In this document: positions 1 to 7,918 of the stretch, piece after piece
Layout: every line of letters starts with the position of its first letter
How positions within the stretch are numbered: position 1 is the first letter of the stretch
Assembly: GCF_042676145.1 (NCBI RefSeq)
Contig: NZ_JBHTJW010000001.1
Span: 248,001 to 312,000 of the forward strand
DNA: 64,000 bases
Direction: 5' to 3'
DNA from: Methylophilus glucosoxydans
Lineage (GTDB): Bacteria > Pseudomonadota > Gammaproteobacteria > Burkholderiales > Methylophilaceae
Translations under genes and position numbers: made by a program
Notes under the pieces: generated by a model
Databases searched by the model: none
What the model saw: only the letters and a program-made list of their open reading frames with translations
Told to the model about the DNA's origin: nothing

Positions 1-1032
1 CAGGGCTGCATTGTCACTGGTCAGGTCTTCGCTGCTAAAGCCAGCCGTTGAGCGTCCCAGAGAGGGGTCCACGGTTGCGGTGACGTTCCATAGCTGACGC
101 ATGAGATCGAAGGGTGAGTTGAATACTGTCGGTGCAGTCGCGCCTGCATTGAGCAAAATGGTGCTGTCTCTGGCGGCTGCGAGCAGTGTTTGTGCATCTT
201 TTAGCTCGGGTGTGCGGGCGATTTTCAGGGTATTTGCGACTGCGACATCCGTCAGTACACTATTGCGCAGGGATTGAATATCGGTTGCGGCAGCATCCCA
301 GCGTGCGGCTGCGACTCCGCCACCTGCCCCTGGGGTGGCGGCGAGGGCATCTGCCACATATTGGCTACGTGTTTTGGCGGTAAAGGTGGCATTCACATTG
401 ACTGTGCCGGATAAAGAGAGCCCGGCATAATTGATGCTCACACCATCCGCGGTAAACGTGGGTGCGCCACTTGCTTGCAAGCGTATGGGTTGCACCAGTG
501 CCGCTGCACTGGTGGTTGAGTTTGAGAGCGGAGAGAGAAATTTTAACGTGCTATAGACTTCGTCGCGGGTACAGGAAAGCGCGGTTGCACGGCAAAACCA
601 GGTGGCATCGAGGTTGAGTGACTCGGTGGTGGTCAGCAGGCCGCCGCTCAATGTGGCGCCGGCTTCTATCCGCGTTAGGGTGCGTTGGCTATCAGGCAAT
701 ACTGAGACCCCTGGGTCATTCAGTGAAATAAATTGATTACCTCTTAGTTCAATCGTCATGCTGCCGCTACTGAACGTTCCAAGTCGGGTGCTCAAAAACC
801 GCGCATTGGCAATACTTGGGTCCAAGGTCAACAGCTTGTCAATCTGGTTGCTGTAAGTGGTGATATCCACGCCATCGACAGACACCGAGGTGGTTCTGTT
901 CATGATGGCAATCTCGTTAAAGTTTAGCCGCATGTTAGTTGCGATTTCTGTGGCGAGGGCCTGGAAAGGCAGGCAAGCAGCCAACACAATGATGGCGGCA
1001 GATGGTTTAGCGTAGCGCTGCAAGGTCAACAT
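1..1032 (-). CDS. Exported hypothetical protein, 3' end beyond window
   Basis: Read on the minus strand from an ATG at 1032 to the window edge, this frame stays open for 344 codons without a stop, so the C-terminus lies outside. An AAAGGG ribosome site sits about 7 bases before the ATG. The N-terminus has a hydrophobic signal peptide ending near an ALA-T motif at about residue 27. The rest is Ser/Thr/Ala-rich, low in charged clusters, with two cysteines around residue 150, as in secreted or surface proteins. I recognise no domain. It is the last gene of a minus-strand series that includes a PEP-CTERM protein, so a surface protein of the same system is plausible but is inference. Confidence 0.75.
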   Translation of the reverse strand, partial: MLTLQRYAKPSAAIIVLAACLPFQALATEIATNMRLNFNEIAIMNRTTSVSVDGVDITTYSNQIDKLLTLDPSIANARFLSTRLGTFSSGSMTIELRGNQFISLNDPGVSVLPDSQRTLTRIEAGATLSGGLLTTTESLNLDATWFCRATALSCTRDEVYSTLKFLSPLSNSTTSAAALVQPIRLQASGAPTFTADGVSINYAGLSLSGTVNVNATFTAKTRSQYVADALAATPGAGGGVAAARWDAAATDIQSLRNSVLTDVAVANTLKIARTPELKDAQTLLAAARDSTILLNAGATAPTVFNSPFDLMRQLWNVTATVDPSLGRSTAGFSSEDLTSDNAAL

Positions 1033-1096
1033 GACAAACCCTTTGCCCTGGTTGGGCACGAGATTAAGAATGTCCCTAGACTAGTGCAATCATCCG

Positions 1097-1126
1097 AAAA
1101 AAGGCACCCCCAGTTCAGGGGGTGCC
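1097..1126 (-). terminator. Rho-independent terminator after the PEP-CTERM gene
   Basis: A perfect 9-bp stem (1103-1111 with 1118-1126) with a 6-base loop is followed, on the minus strand, by a run of six T. It lies just downstream of the PEP-CTERM gene and 71 bases upstream of the next minus-strand gene. Its core is the CACCCCC-N6-GGGGGTG dyad that recurs twice more in the region. Confidence 0.75.
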
Positions 1127-1196
1127 ATCACAGCTACTCAAAGGGTGAAACAGTCATTTTTATTTTTTACTAGGATTTTGGCGCGTGACAGCGCCT

Positions 1197-1880
1197 TTAT
1201 TCTGTAGTCGATTTGCGCGTGCGCCTGTATCCAACCACGCCCAGCAAGCCCAGACTGAGCATGAGTGCCGAGGTAGGCTCTGGCACACTGCTCACCATTT
1301 GACCATACTGGATATGATCCACTTCAATGCCGCCCCCGGTGCCTATGGTGATCGATTTTATGCCACCGGCAAACTGCACACCAAAGAAGCGGTCATCGCC
1401 GGTGGTGCCGCCAAACGTGCCATCAGGAATGCCCGTATACGACTGTGAACCCAGTGATTGCCCCAGTGCATCTGTTGCGCTGAACGTAATGGTGCCAGAG
1501 CCATCCGTCCAGACCACACCAAAAGCCGTTGGCAGAGGGCCGCTACCCGTGTAAGTAAAGGTCACAGTGCCTGAAAACCAGCTACGTCCTGCGGTGCCAA
1601 AGCCATCAATGTTGCCATCATCGGCATCCACCGAGTCGGCAATGCCGGTGGGTCCATACACTGAACCGTTACTGGCACTGATAGATGCATCCAGCGATCC
1701 ATCTTCCAGATTATCTAATAGGACAGGATTGTCTCCCAGGTAAAAGCCAGCCGGGATGTCACTCGAGGATAGGTAGGGCGTGGGTCCCCAGAAGATCGCG
1801 GTACTACTCGTGGCATGTGCCATATTGGCACTGGCAAATAAACAACCAGTGAGTGCGGTCATTATTTTTAATTTGTGCAT
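1197..1880 (-). CDS. PEP-CTERM sorting domain protein
   Basis: A 227-residue exported protein. Residues 1-23 form a signal peptide. The C-terminus carries the canonical PEP-CTERM sorting signal: VPEP near residue 199, a hydrophobic helix, then a basic tail with YRRTRK. In this family the tail is recognised by an exosortase in the inner membrane and the protein is processed and moved to the surface or an exopolysaccharide matrix. The body is rich in Gly, Ser, Thr and Asp and lacks an enzymatic motif. An AGGAGG ribosome site precedes the ATG. No exosortase gene is in this window, so processing must depend on a locus elsewhere. Confidence 0.9.
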   Translation of the reverse strand: MHKLKIMTALTGCLFASANMAHATSSTAIFWGPTPYLSSSDIPAGFYLGDNPVLLDNLEDGSLDASISASNGSVYGPTGIADSVDADDGNIDGFGTAGRSWFSGTVTFTYTGSGPLPTAFGVVWTDGSGTITFSATDALGQSLGSQSYTGIPDGTFGGTTGDDRFFGVQFAGGIKSITIGTGGGIEVDHIQYGQMVSSVPEPTSALMLSLGLLGVVGYRRTRKSTTE

Positions 1881-1937
1881 GTCTCTCTCCTCCTGATGAT
1901 TGGAGTACTCATCTTAGAGACTTTGCCATTTTGCTTG

Positions 1938-1957
1938 CACCCCCTGGATAGGGGGTG
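1938..1957. repeat. CACCCCC-N6-GGGGGTG inverted repeat
   Basis: A perfect 7-bp inverted repeat with a 6-base spacer (1938-1944 and 1951-1957). It abuts the stop codon of the histidine kinase and lies 58 bases upstream of the PEP-CTERM start codon. No T run follows on the minus strand, so it is a weak terminator candidate. The same dyad occurs at 1105-1124 and, less perfectly, at 5170-5186. Confidence 0.6.
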
Positions 1958-3841
1958 TCAATGGGGAGCTTGCGCGAATGCTTGCAACGGCAGTTGCAGA
2001 CAAAGCTTGAGCCCGCCTGCGGACAAGGCTTCAAAGTGCACTTCACCGCCCAGCAGCATCGCGCGTTTCTGAATATTGTTCAAACCGCGGCCTTTGTTTC
2101 TGGCCGACTCGGCGGGCAGCCCGATGCCATTGTCACTCACTGACAGTAACAGCTGCCTGTCGCTATGACTCAGGTTGACTGTGACCTGGCTTGCCTGGGC
2201 GTGGCGGATCACATTTGAAACCGCCTCGCGGATAATGCGGCCCAGGTTGAGGACTTGCGGTTGCGTCAGGAGCAGGTGGTCTTCTTTCATCTCAATCTGC
2301 CAAACCAGCTGGATATGGACATCACTCAAGCGTTTTTCGCACTCGATGCGGTAGTCCGCCATGGCATCCGTCAATGGGATATGTTCTGTCCCGGCCCGTG
2401 AAACTACATCGCGCAGGTCTTGCAGGGCAGACCTGGCAAGTTCGGCATTGTTGCTGTCTTGGGCGCGGTATACCAGGGTCAGCAGTTTTGCACCCAAGTC
2501 GTCATGCAGGTCCTGGTAAATCCGCTCGCGCTCCTCCAGTGAGGCCTGCTCTTTGAGAATGGACTGCAGCTGCTGAAAGTTTTGATTCAGCTCTTCATGC
2601 TTGGAAACCACGCGTTGTTCGAGTTGCTGATTCAGTTGCTCGTAATCATTGAGGGCCCCCACATACCGTGAAGTCATCATGAGCCCGACAATCAAAAACA
2701 GCACGGGGGCCGAGAATTGCATCAGATATTCCTCATTGCTCACCCAGTGGTTGAGTGCAGCAATATTGGTGTGTATCAACCAGTCATGAAATGCAAATAG
2801 CAGGATCAAACTCAAGGTTAGCAACAGTAAGTTGGCGTCCTTATTGCGGTGCAAAATGCCTTCTTTTGCCAGCAAGCAGAGGCCGAACACCACCACACCC
2901 ATGGTCACCAGGTGCCATACATCGGTGACGTCAGTAAAGTAGGCGTCGGGAGTGCACAGCAAAGTCAGCGGCGACAGGATGAGGATCGCCCACAGCAATT
3001 GATTGAAACGCTTGAGTCGGATGCCGACAAAATCAAGCAGTGAGATCAGCCACAAGGTGGCAATCGCCTGAAAACTCGCATTCACAAACAACTCCCATTG
3101 CGGGGTCGGCAACGGCGCTGTGATGATGTAAAAATTGAGGGATTGCAGTGCCCAGACAAAGGCTGCCAGTCCAAACAGGCCATAAGCCGTATCCTGCTTT
3201 CTGCGCCACCAAAGGCTCAACATCAGCAGCCCGATGCCCACAATCAATAAACTCGAAGTCTGGTTCAGGGTGATACGGATAAATTTGGCTTCTTCAAAGC
3301 GCGGCTGCAGATGCTCCAAGGTATCTATTTGCGGCGGAGCGAGCATGCCTTGAGAGTGTGGGGGAGCAATGACTCTCACCATTAACAGATTGTCGCGGGG
3401 CTTGAGCAGGTGGGGCGGGATGGCAAACAACAAGGGGCGGTTCCAGTGTCTGGCGACGGGTTCTTCAAACGCACCCCCAGAGCCTATCTTCTCACCATTG
3501 AGAAACGCTTCCGCATTCAGGCTGAGCCTGGAAAGGTAGAGTCCATACAAAGCCTTCTGGCTGAGTGTCGGGTAATCAAAACGAAAGCGGTACCATCCGA
3601 TGCCCTCTGCCGTCGGATGACTGATCTTCCATATATCCGGCAGGCTGGCAGGTTGCCAGTCAGCCTGATCACCTGGGGGCTGGGTTACAGCACTTTGGAC
3701 AAACTCTCCTTGTGTCATGCTGACTAGGGCTTTGCTGGTCGCCTCAGGGGTTGCAAATGTGCTCAGAGAGGCGAGCAGCAGCCACAAAAAAATGCAGCTA
3801 TCGCGCAATGGTTTTAACAGGGCATGCACGGAAAAGCTCAT
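1958..3841 (-). CDS. 7TM sensor histidine kinase (7TMR-DISM / NarL-type HisKA_3)
   Basis: A 627-residue membrane sensor kinase. A signal peptide (about 1-30) is followed by a periplasmic jelly-roll-like region (about 40-170, as in 7TMR-DISMED2 sensors), seven hydrophobic segments (about 195-390), and a Gln/Glu-rich coiled coil. The dimerisation/phosphoacceptor helix has DLHDDLGAKL with His at about 446. The ATPase domain has N box REAVSN (about 540), G1 DNGIGLP (about 570) and G2 GRGLNN (about 584). HisKA_3 kinases pair with LuxR/NarL-type regulators, and one lies at 5252. It overlaps the upstream outer-membrane protein gene by 4 bases, so the two are co-translated. The ligand is unknown; carbohydrate-like ligands are suspected for this sensor class. 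Confidence 0.92.
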   Translation of the reverse strand: MSFSVHALLKPLRDSCIFLWLLLASLSTFATPEATSKALVSMTQGEFVQSAVTQPPGDQADWQPASLPDIWKISHPTAEGIGWYRFRFDYPTLSQKALYGLYLSRLSLNAEAFLNGEKIGSGGAFEEPVARHWNRPLLFAIPPHLLKPRDNLLMVRVIAPPHSQGMLAPPQIDTLEHLQPRFEEAKFIRITLNQTSSLLIVGIGLLMLSLWWRRKQDTAYGLFGLAAFVWALQSLNFYIITAPLPTPQWELFVNASFQAIATLWLISLLDFVGIRLKRFNQLLWAILILSPLTLLCTPDAYFTDVTDVWHLVTMGVVVFGLCLLAKEGILHRNKDANLLLLTLSLILLFAFHDWLIHTNIAALNHWVSNEEYLMQFSAPVLFLIVGLMMTSRYVGALNDYEQLNQQLEQRVVSKHEELNQNFQQLQSILKEQASLEERERIYQDLHDDLGAKLLTLVYRAQDSNNAELARSALQDLRDVVSRAGTEHIPLTDAMADYRIECEKRLSDVHIQLVWQIEMKEDHLLLTQPQVLNLGRIIREAVSNVIRHAQASQVTVNLSHSDRQLLLSVSDNGIGLPAESARNKGRGLNNIQKRAMLLGGEVHFEALSAGGLKLCLQLPLQAFAQAPH

Positions 3842-5139
3842 TTAAACAAGGCCGTCACTTGCAGGTAAATATCGCGCACATCGACAAAGTTGCGCCCGGA
3901 AAAAGTATCCTGCATTTCGAGCCTGACGATGAGCGGCAGCGGTAACTTGCCTTGTTGCCAGGCCTGGATACCACTCCAGGTCGCACTCAGCCGGTACTGG
4001 TCGGCGCGGGTGTAAGTGTTCGTTTCCAGGCTGCTGGTATCGGTGCCAAGGTCAGACCGGTAATTGTCAGACTGTTTTTCATAACGGTGCCAGGTGGCCG
4101 CCCAGCGCCAGTTGGACCAGCGATATCCCAACTCAATATCGGTTTCATAAAAGTCCCCCAGGTCGCGCTGTAATCTTTGTTTGCTACTGGCGAGGGCCAG
4201 TAACTGGCCTGATGAGGGGATGCGCATGCTGGCTTTGTCGCGGGTTTGCCAGTTGTAATCGGCCAGCAAGCGCAAGTCGAGGTGGCTGCCTATATTCTTG
4301 AAATATTCTATGCGGGTGCGCAGGTCGTCGCTACCGTCGCCGGGCGGCGTATCCAGCAAGTTATCCGGGTCGTCTTTTCTGGCCAGACCCACTCGCCAGC
4401 CGATGCCCACAATCAGGCTCTGGTCTGCCGCCTTATAAGCCCGCCAGAGCACGCCTATGGTCGGGTCGCTAAATCCCTCTGACTGTTGAGAAGCAATCCG
4501 CTTGTATTGATAACCATACGCCGGGTTCGTCAGGATATTTTGCACGCCAGCCGTATCCATGGGAGCCACCGCGCCACCCGCAGGCGCAAACGGAAAGTTG
4601 CCCGCGCTGATGGGCTGACTCGCGTCAAACGCCGGGTTTGCGCCGACATTACCACCGTCGACGCCAAAACTGACGCGCGTGTGTGATTTCACATAAGGGA
4701 TGATCGCGCCTACCGTGATATCCGGCGTGATGCCATAACCGATGGTCAATGTGCTGATCTGGTTACGCACCTCACTCTTGAAGCGCGTCGTTCCCAGCGA
4801 GGCACCGGGACCTAATAGTGCGAGCGAAGGGAAAATGCTGCTATTTAATTGAATGCCGTCAAAGCTGGCGCCTAGTCCCTGCAAGTTGCCATGTTGATCA
4901 TAGGTCTGGTGGTAGTCGTTGTTGCGTTGCTCAAAGCGGATGCCCCAGCTACTTTCAGGCGCCATGGTGTTGAGGCCAAATGCCGTGGGTATGGGTAATT
5001 CATCCATGGCGAATGCCTGTTGGGTTAGAAAGTTGCCCAGCAATAGCCCGCCCATCAATAAACTGATCCAGTTCAGGCGTAATAAGGGGCGCATTAGATT
5101 CGGCAACAAAACAGGCAAACACAAAAGAGTCTTGGTCAT
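3838..5139 (-). CDS. Outer-membrane beta-barrel protein (transporter-like)
   Basis: A 433-residue protein with an N-terminal hydrophobic export segment (about 20-44, ending AFAMD). The remainder shows alternating aromatic/polar strands and Arg/Tyr/Trp-rich repeats, and ends in an aromatic-containing tail (VTALFK), as in outer-membrane barrels of the transporter / MetA-pathway-like type. It stands first in a minus-strand unit with the sensor kinase, with a 4-base overlap. It may be a channel for, or a partner in sensing, the signal that the kinase detects; this is inference. The specific family name is uncertain. Confidence 0.7.
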   Translation of the reverse strand: MTKTLLCLPVLLPNLMRPLLRLNWISLLMGGLLLGNFLTQQAFAMDELPIPTAFGLNTMAPESSWGIRFEQRNNDYHQTYDQHGNLQGLGASFDGIQLNSSIFPSLALLGPGASLGTTRFKSEVRNQISTLTIGYGITPDITVGAIIPYVKSHTRVSFGVDGGNVGANPAFDASQPISAGNFPFAPAGGAVAPMDTAGVQNILTNPAYGYQYKRIASQQSEGFSDPTIGVLWRAYKAADQSLIVGIGWRVGLARKDDPDNLLDTPPGDGSDDLRTRIEYFKNIGSHLDLRLLADYNWQTRDKASMRIPSSGQLLALASSKQRLQRDLGDFYETDIELGYRWSNWRWAATWHRYEKQSDNYRSDLGTDTSSLETNTYTRADQYRLSATWSGIQAWQQGKLPLPLIVRLEMQDTFSGRNFVDVRDIYLQVTALFK

Positions 5140-5169
5140 GAGTGTATTCGAATTATTTTTTGATCGGAG

Positions 5170-5186
5170 CCCCCTGTTTGCGGGGG
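5170..5186. repeat. CCCCC-N7-GGGGG dyad in divergent promoter region
   Basis: A 5-bp inverted repeat (5170-5174 with 5182-5186) placed between the divergent outer-membrane protein gene (start 5139) and response regulator gene (start 5252). It resembles the dyads at 1105-1124 and 1938-1957. Being upstream of both starts, it cannot terminate either gene, which favours an operator role. Confidence 0.45.
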
Positions 5187-5251
5187 TGTTATACGTTGAA
5201 TTTGGTATATAGTTTTTATCCCAACGCTATTGCTGTCCTAGCCACTGCCCT

Positions 5252-5890
5252 ATGATGAAAACTGCTTTTATTCTTGAGGATACTCCCGAGTCACAATTGT
5301 GGCTGTCTGAGGTCCTGCAACAGAGTTTTCCAGATATCCAGATACACGCAGCCAATCACATCGCGCAGGCACTCACTGCGTTGAACCATCTATCAGCAAT
5401 CGATATCGCGCTCATTGATTTGAGTCTACCAGATGGTAGCGGGGTTGCGGTGATTGAATGGTTAAATCGTCATTCACCGCAAACAATTTGTGTGGTAGCC
5501 AGCATATTTGATGATGATAGCCACATTTTCCCGGCATTGCGTGCCGGGGCGCATGGTTATTTACTGAAAGACCAGCCGCAAACCGCTATCGTGCAGGCGC
5601 TGAATGGCATTGTGACGGGGCAGCCGCCACTGTCACCCGCGATTGCGCGCAAGTTATTGCGGCATTTTCACGAGCCCTATGTCGAGGCGACTGCACAAGG
5701 CGTTCTCACCGAGCGTGAAAAAGAGGTGCTGTCGATTATTGCCAAAGGCATGACCATGGCAGAAACTGCCAATATTCTCGGTCTCAAGCGCAATACGGTG
5801 GCTGGGTACGTCAAGGAAATCTACCGCAAATTAAATGTTTCTTCGCGGGCTGAAGCCGCCATCACGGCACAACGCATGGGGCTGATTTAA
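5252..5890 (+). CDS. LuxR/NarL-family response regulator
   Basis: A 212-residue two-domain regulator. The receiver domain (about 4-120) has the acidic pair near residues 9-10, the phosphoacceptor Asp at about 56 in ALIDLSLPDG, and Lys in the LLKD segment near 107. The C-terminal LuxR-type helix-turn-helix (about 147-207) begins LTEREKEVL and has the KRNTVAGYVKEIYRKL recognition region. It is transcribed divergently from the outer-membrane protein/kinase unit. The HisKA_3 type of that kinase matches this regulator class, so they are very probably cognate partners. Confidence 0.93.
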   Translation: MMKTAFILEDTPESQLWLSEVLQQSFPDIQIHAANHIAQALTALNHLSAIDIALIDLSLPDGSGVAVIEWLNRHSPQTICVVASIFDDDSHIFPALRAGAHGYLLKDQPQTAIVQALNGIVTGQPPLSPAIARKLLRHFHEPYVEATAQGVLTEREKEVLSIIAKGMTMAETANILGLKRNTVAGYVKEIYRKLNVSSRAEAAITAQRMGLI

Positions 5891-5896
5891 TCTTTT

Positions 5897-5921
5897 AGGG
5901 CACTTACAAAGCTCTTGCCCT
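5897..5921 (+). terminator. Weak hairpin after the response regulator
   Basis: A 6-bp stem AGGGCA/TGCCCT (5897-5902 with 5916-5921) followed by GTCTTTCTT. It lies immediately after the regulator stop codon. The long loop and imperfect T run make it a low-certainty terminator. Confidence 0.4.
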
Positions 5922-6002
5922 GTCTTTCTTAATGCAAAGGCGCATGACCCCGCCATTTTCTGCAAGTTATAATCAGCCAAATTAAAACATGGGAAGAGCA
6001 TC

Positions 6003-7016
6003 ATGACGACAAAACTAAAATGGGGCATTCTCGGTGCTGCGCGTGTGAATGAGCGCCTGCTACCTGCGATTGTAGAGGCCAGCAACTCACAACTGGTCGC
6101 CATCGCCAGCCGCCGCCCGGGCGCCGCCAAGGCCACGCTGGATAAATACGCACCCAATGCGGGTGGCGTTAGTTGTTATGACGATATGGACAGCCTGCTC
6201 ACAGACAGCAATGTTGAAGCTGTCTATTGCCCCATGGCCAACGAAGAGCATGCCGAATGGGCGCTCAAGGCGATTGCGGCAGGCAAGCATGTGCTGATAG
6301 AAAAGCCGATGACCACCAAGTTGGCAGATATTGATGCGATTGAATCTGCCGCCAAAGCCAAAGGGGTGACCGTGATGGAAGGCTTTATGTACCGCTTTCA
6401 TCCGCAGCATGCCAAGGTTAAAGAATTAATCGACAGCGGGCTGATCGGCGATGTGCTTTCATGCCGTGCCAGTTTTTCTTTCCTGATGGCGCCTGCACGT
6501 ATGTACCGCATTACCCGTGATATGGCCAACGGTGGTGGCGCCATGTGGGATATTGGGCCTTACGCCATCCATGCCTTGCGCTGGTGTTTTGCGCAAAACG
6601 GCGTCCCTGCCGAACCTAAAGATGTATTGGCCTATGGCAAACTCAACGAGCATGGCGCCGATGTGGTTGCCAGTGGTGTGCTCGATTTTGGCCCTGATGC
6701 ACAGGGACGTGCGCGTTTCGGCCACTTTGATGTGAGTTTTGAGCGTGGCCGCAAAGCCGAGTATGAGCTGATTGGCGATAAGGGCTGGATCAAGTGCCAC
6801 AATATGTGGTCTTACCCGGGCGATGATCCGGTCATTAGCTGGGAAGCGGGCGGCAAGTCAGAAACCATCGTTTTGCCCAAGGCTAACCACTTTAACCTTG
6901 AGATCGAGCACTTTGGTGATTGTGTGCTCAATGGCAAAGCGCCTTTGCTCACTTTTGACGATGCGCGTGGAAACTGTAAAGCGATTGAAGCGGTGATTTC
7001 GGCGTTGAAACGTTAA
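6003..7016 (+). CDS. Gfo/Idh/MocA-family NAD(P)-dependent oxidoreductase
   Basis: A 337-residue dehydrogenase. The N-terminal Rossmann fold starts with KWGILGAARVN (about 5-15), and the family lysine lies in IEKPMTTKLADI near residue 97-100. The C-terminal alpha/beta domain carries GGGAMWDIGPYAIHALR (about 178-194), the usual substrate-side glycine/aspartate segment. Family members oxidise or reduce sugars, polyols and related compounds; the substrate cannot be read from sequence. The length is normal for the family. The gene stands alone, flanked downstream by a bidirectional terminator. Confidence 0.9.
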   Translation: MTTKLKWGILGAARVNERLLPAIVEASNSQLVAIASRRPGAAKATLDKYAPNAGGVSCYDDMDSLLTDSNVEAVYCPMANEEHAEWALKAIAAGKHVLIEKPMTTKLADIDAIESAAKAKGVTVMEGFMYRFHPQHAKVKELIDSGLIGDVLSCRASFSFLMAPARMYRITRDMANGGGAMWDIGPYAIHALRWCFAQNGVPAEPKDVLAYGKLNEHGADVVASGVLDFGPDAQGRARFGHFDVSFERGRKAEYELIGDKGWIKCHNMWSYPGDDPVISWEAGGKSETIVLPKANHFNLEIEHFGDCVLNGKAPLLTFDDARGNCKAIEAVISALKR

Positions 7017-7030
7017 GGCTTTGCACAATA

Positions 7031-7058
7031 AAAAAAGGATGCCTTGGCATCCTTTTTT
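7031..7058. terminator. Bidirectional terminator
   Basis: A perfect 13-bp stem (7031-7043 with 7046-7058) with A run on the left and T run on the right. It separates the oxidoreductase from the convergent Fae-like gene and can serve both. Confidence 0.92.
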
Positions 7059-7093
7059 TATTGCTGAGTTGGTGTTTTAAAACTTGCCATGCT

Positions 7094-7645
7094 CTAAATC
7101 TTATTATCCAGGCCCATCTGGTAATACTTATGCACAATCTTCTCCTGGTTTTCTAACAACCAGTCTATGCTAGGCTCATTACGCAACGCTTTCTGAATCG
7201 CCTTAAAAGTCGCCTCACGGTGAATATCAAACAGGGCTTTATGGTCGATCTTTTCCTGTTCCAGAATAGCCGGGCTCAGCCACACTGAGACGATAATACC
7301 CAGATCATTGGCTTTCTCTTTCGGGATATCGCCGCTACGCACCGCATCGAGCACACCGTTGGCAATCGCACCTTGCACGGTGCCCATCAAAATATTGGTG
7401 TAACGCGGATCTTTCACTGTCACCTTACTCACCATCAGCGTCGCTGGGCGCACCATAATGTCGGTGTTCATAATCGCCAGTACGCGGGTATGGCCTTTGA
7501 CCTGGTCGCCCAGCAGGTTGGCAAATGCTGTGCCCATCGGGCCGTTCATTTCACCAATCGCCACTTCGGGTTCAGCGGCCGTGCCGGGCGGGCCGCCTGC
7601 CACCAGTGCTTCACCCACACGCATAATAATTCGATCATTAGACAT
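7094..7645 (-). CDS. Formaldehyde-activating enzyme (Fae) family homologue
   Basis: A 183-residue protein. I chose the ATG at 7645 because AAAGGAG precedes it; the frame extends upstream to 7702 without such a site. The N-terminus MRVGEALV and later segments TLMVSKVTVKD, GAIANGVLDAVRSG and HREATFKAIQKAL follow the Fae fold. Authentic Fae condenses formaldehyde with tetrahydromethanopterin. Canonical Fae has a VAHIDL segment containing the conserved active-site histidine; here the aligned stretch is AAEPEVAIGE, with no histidine, and the loop before it is longer and Pro/Gly-rich. It therefore resembles the divergent Fae paralogues of methylotrophs, whose role is not settled. It lies divergent from transketolase, consistent with C1 metabolism. 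Confidence 0.85.
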   Translation of the reverse strand: MSNDRIIMRVGEALVAGGPPGTAAEPEVAIGEMNGPMGTAFANLLGDQVKGHTRVLAIMNTDIMVRPATLMVSKVTVKDPRYTNILMGTVQGAIANGVLDAVRSGDIPKEKANDLGIIVSVWLSPAILEQEKIDHKALFDIHREATFKAIQKALRNEPSIDWLLENQEKIVHKYYQMGLDNKI

Positions 7646-7783
7646 CTTTGGAGCTCCTTTGCTATCAATGTATTGCAACATGGTAGGGGAATTCTCCCAC
7701 AATGGCTAGTTGCATGCGCTCGGTATCGCGGTTTTACCGCTTGAGGCACCAAGCGCGTGCATGAATTTAATAACCATTAACGC

Positions 7784-7812
7784 TTGAAGAAAAGCAGGTT
7801 CTAGGGAATAAT
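7784..7812 (+). promoter_or_regulatory. Putative sigma-70 promoter for transketolase
   Basis: TTGAAG (7784-7789), a 17-base spacer, then AATAAT (7807-7812), about 107 bases before the transketolase ATG. A 7-bp hairpin (7815-7821 with 7827-7833) falls at or just after the expected start of transcription and is followed by T-rich sequence; it could stabilise the mRNA end or attenuate. Sequence match only. Confidence 0.45.
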
Positions 7813-7918
7813 CTAGCCTTTCCGTAAAAGGCTGGTTTTCTGGCTTTTTTAAAGAATTCAATCAAGGTTTTGCAGCTTTTTGTGTAAGACCGTTCACTTT
7901 CACTCTAGGGAGAAAACA

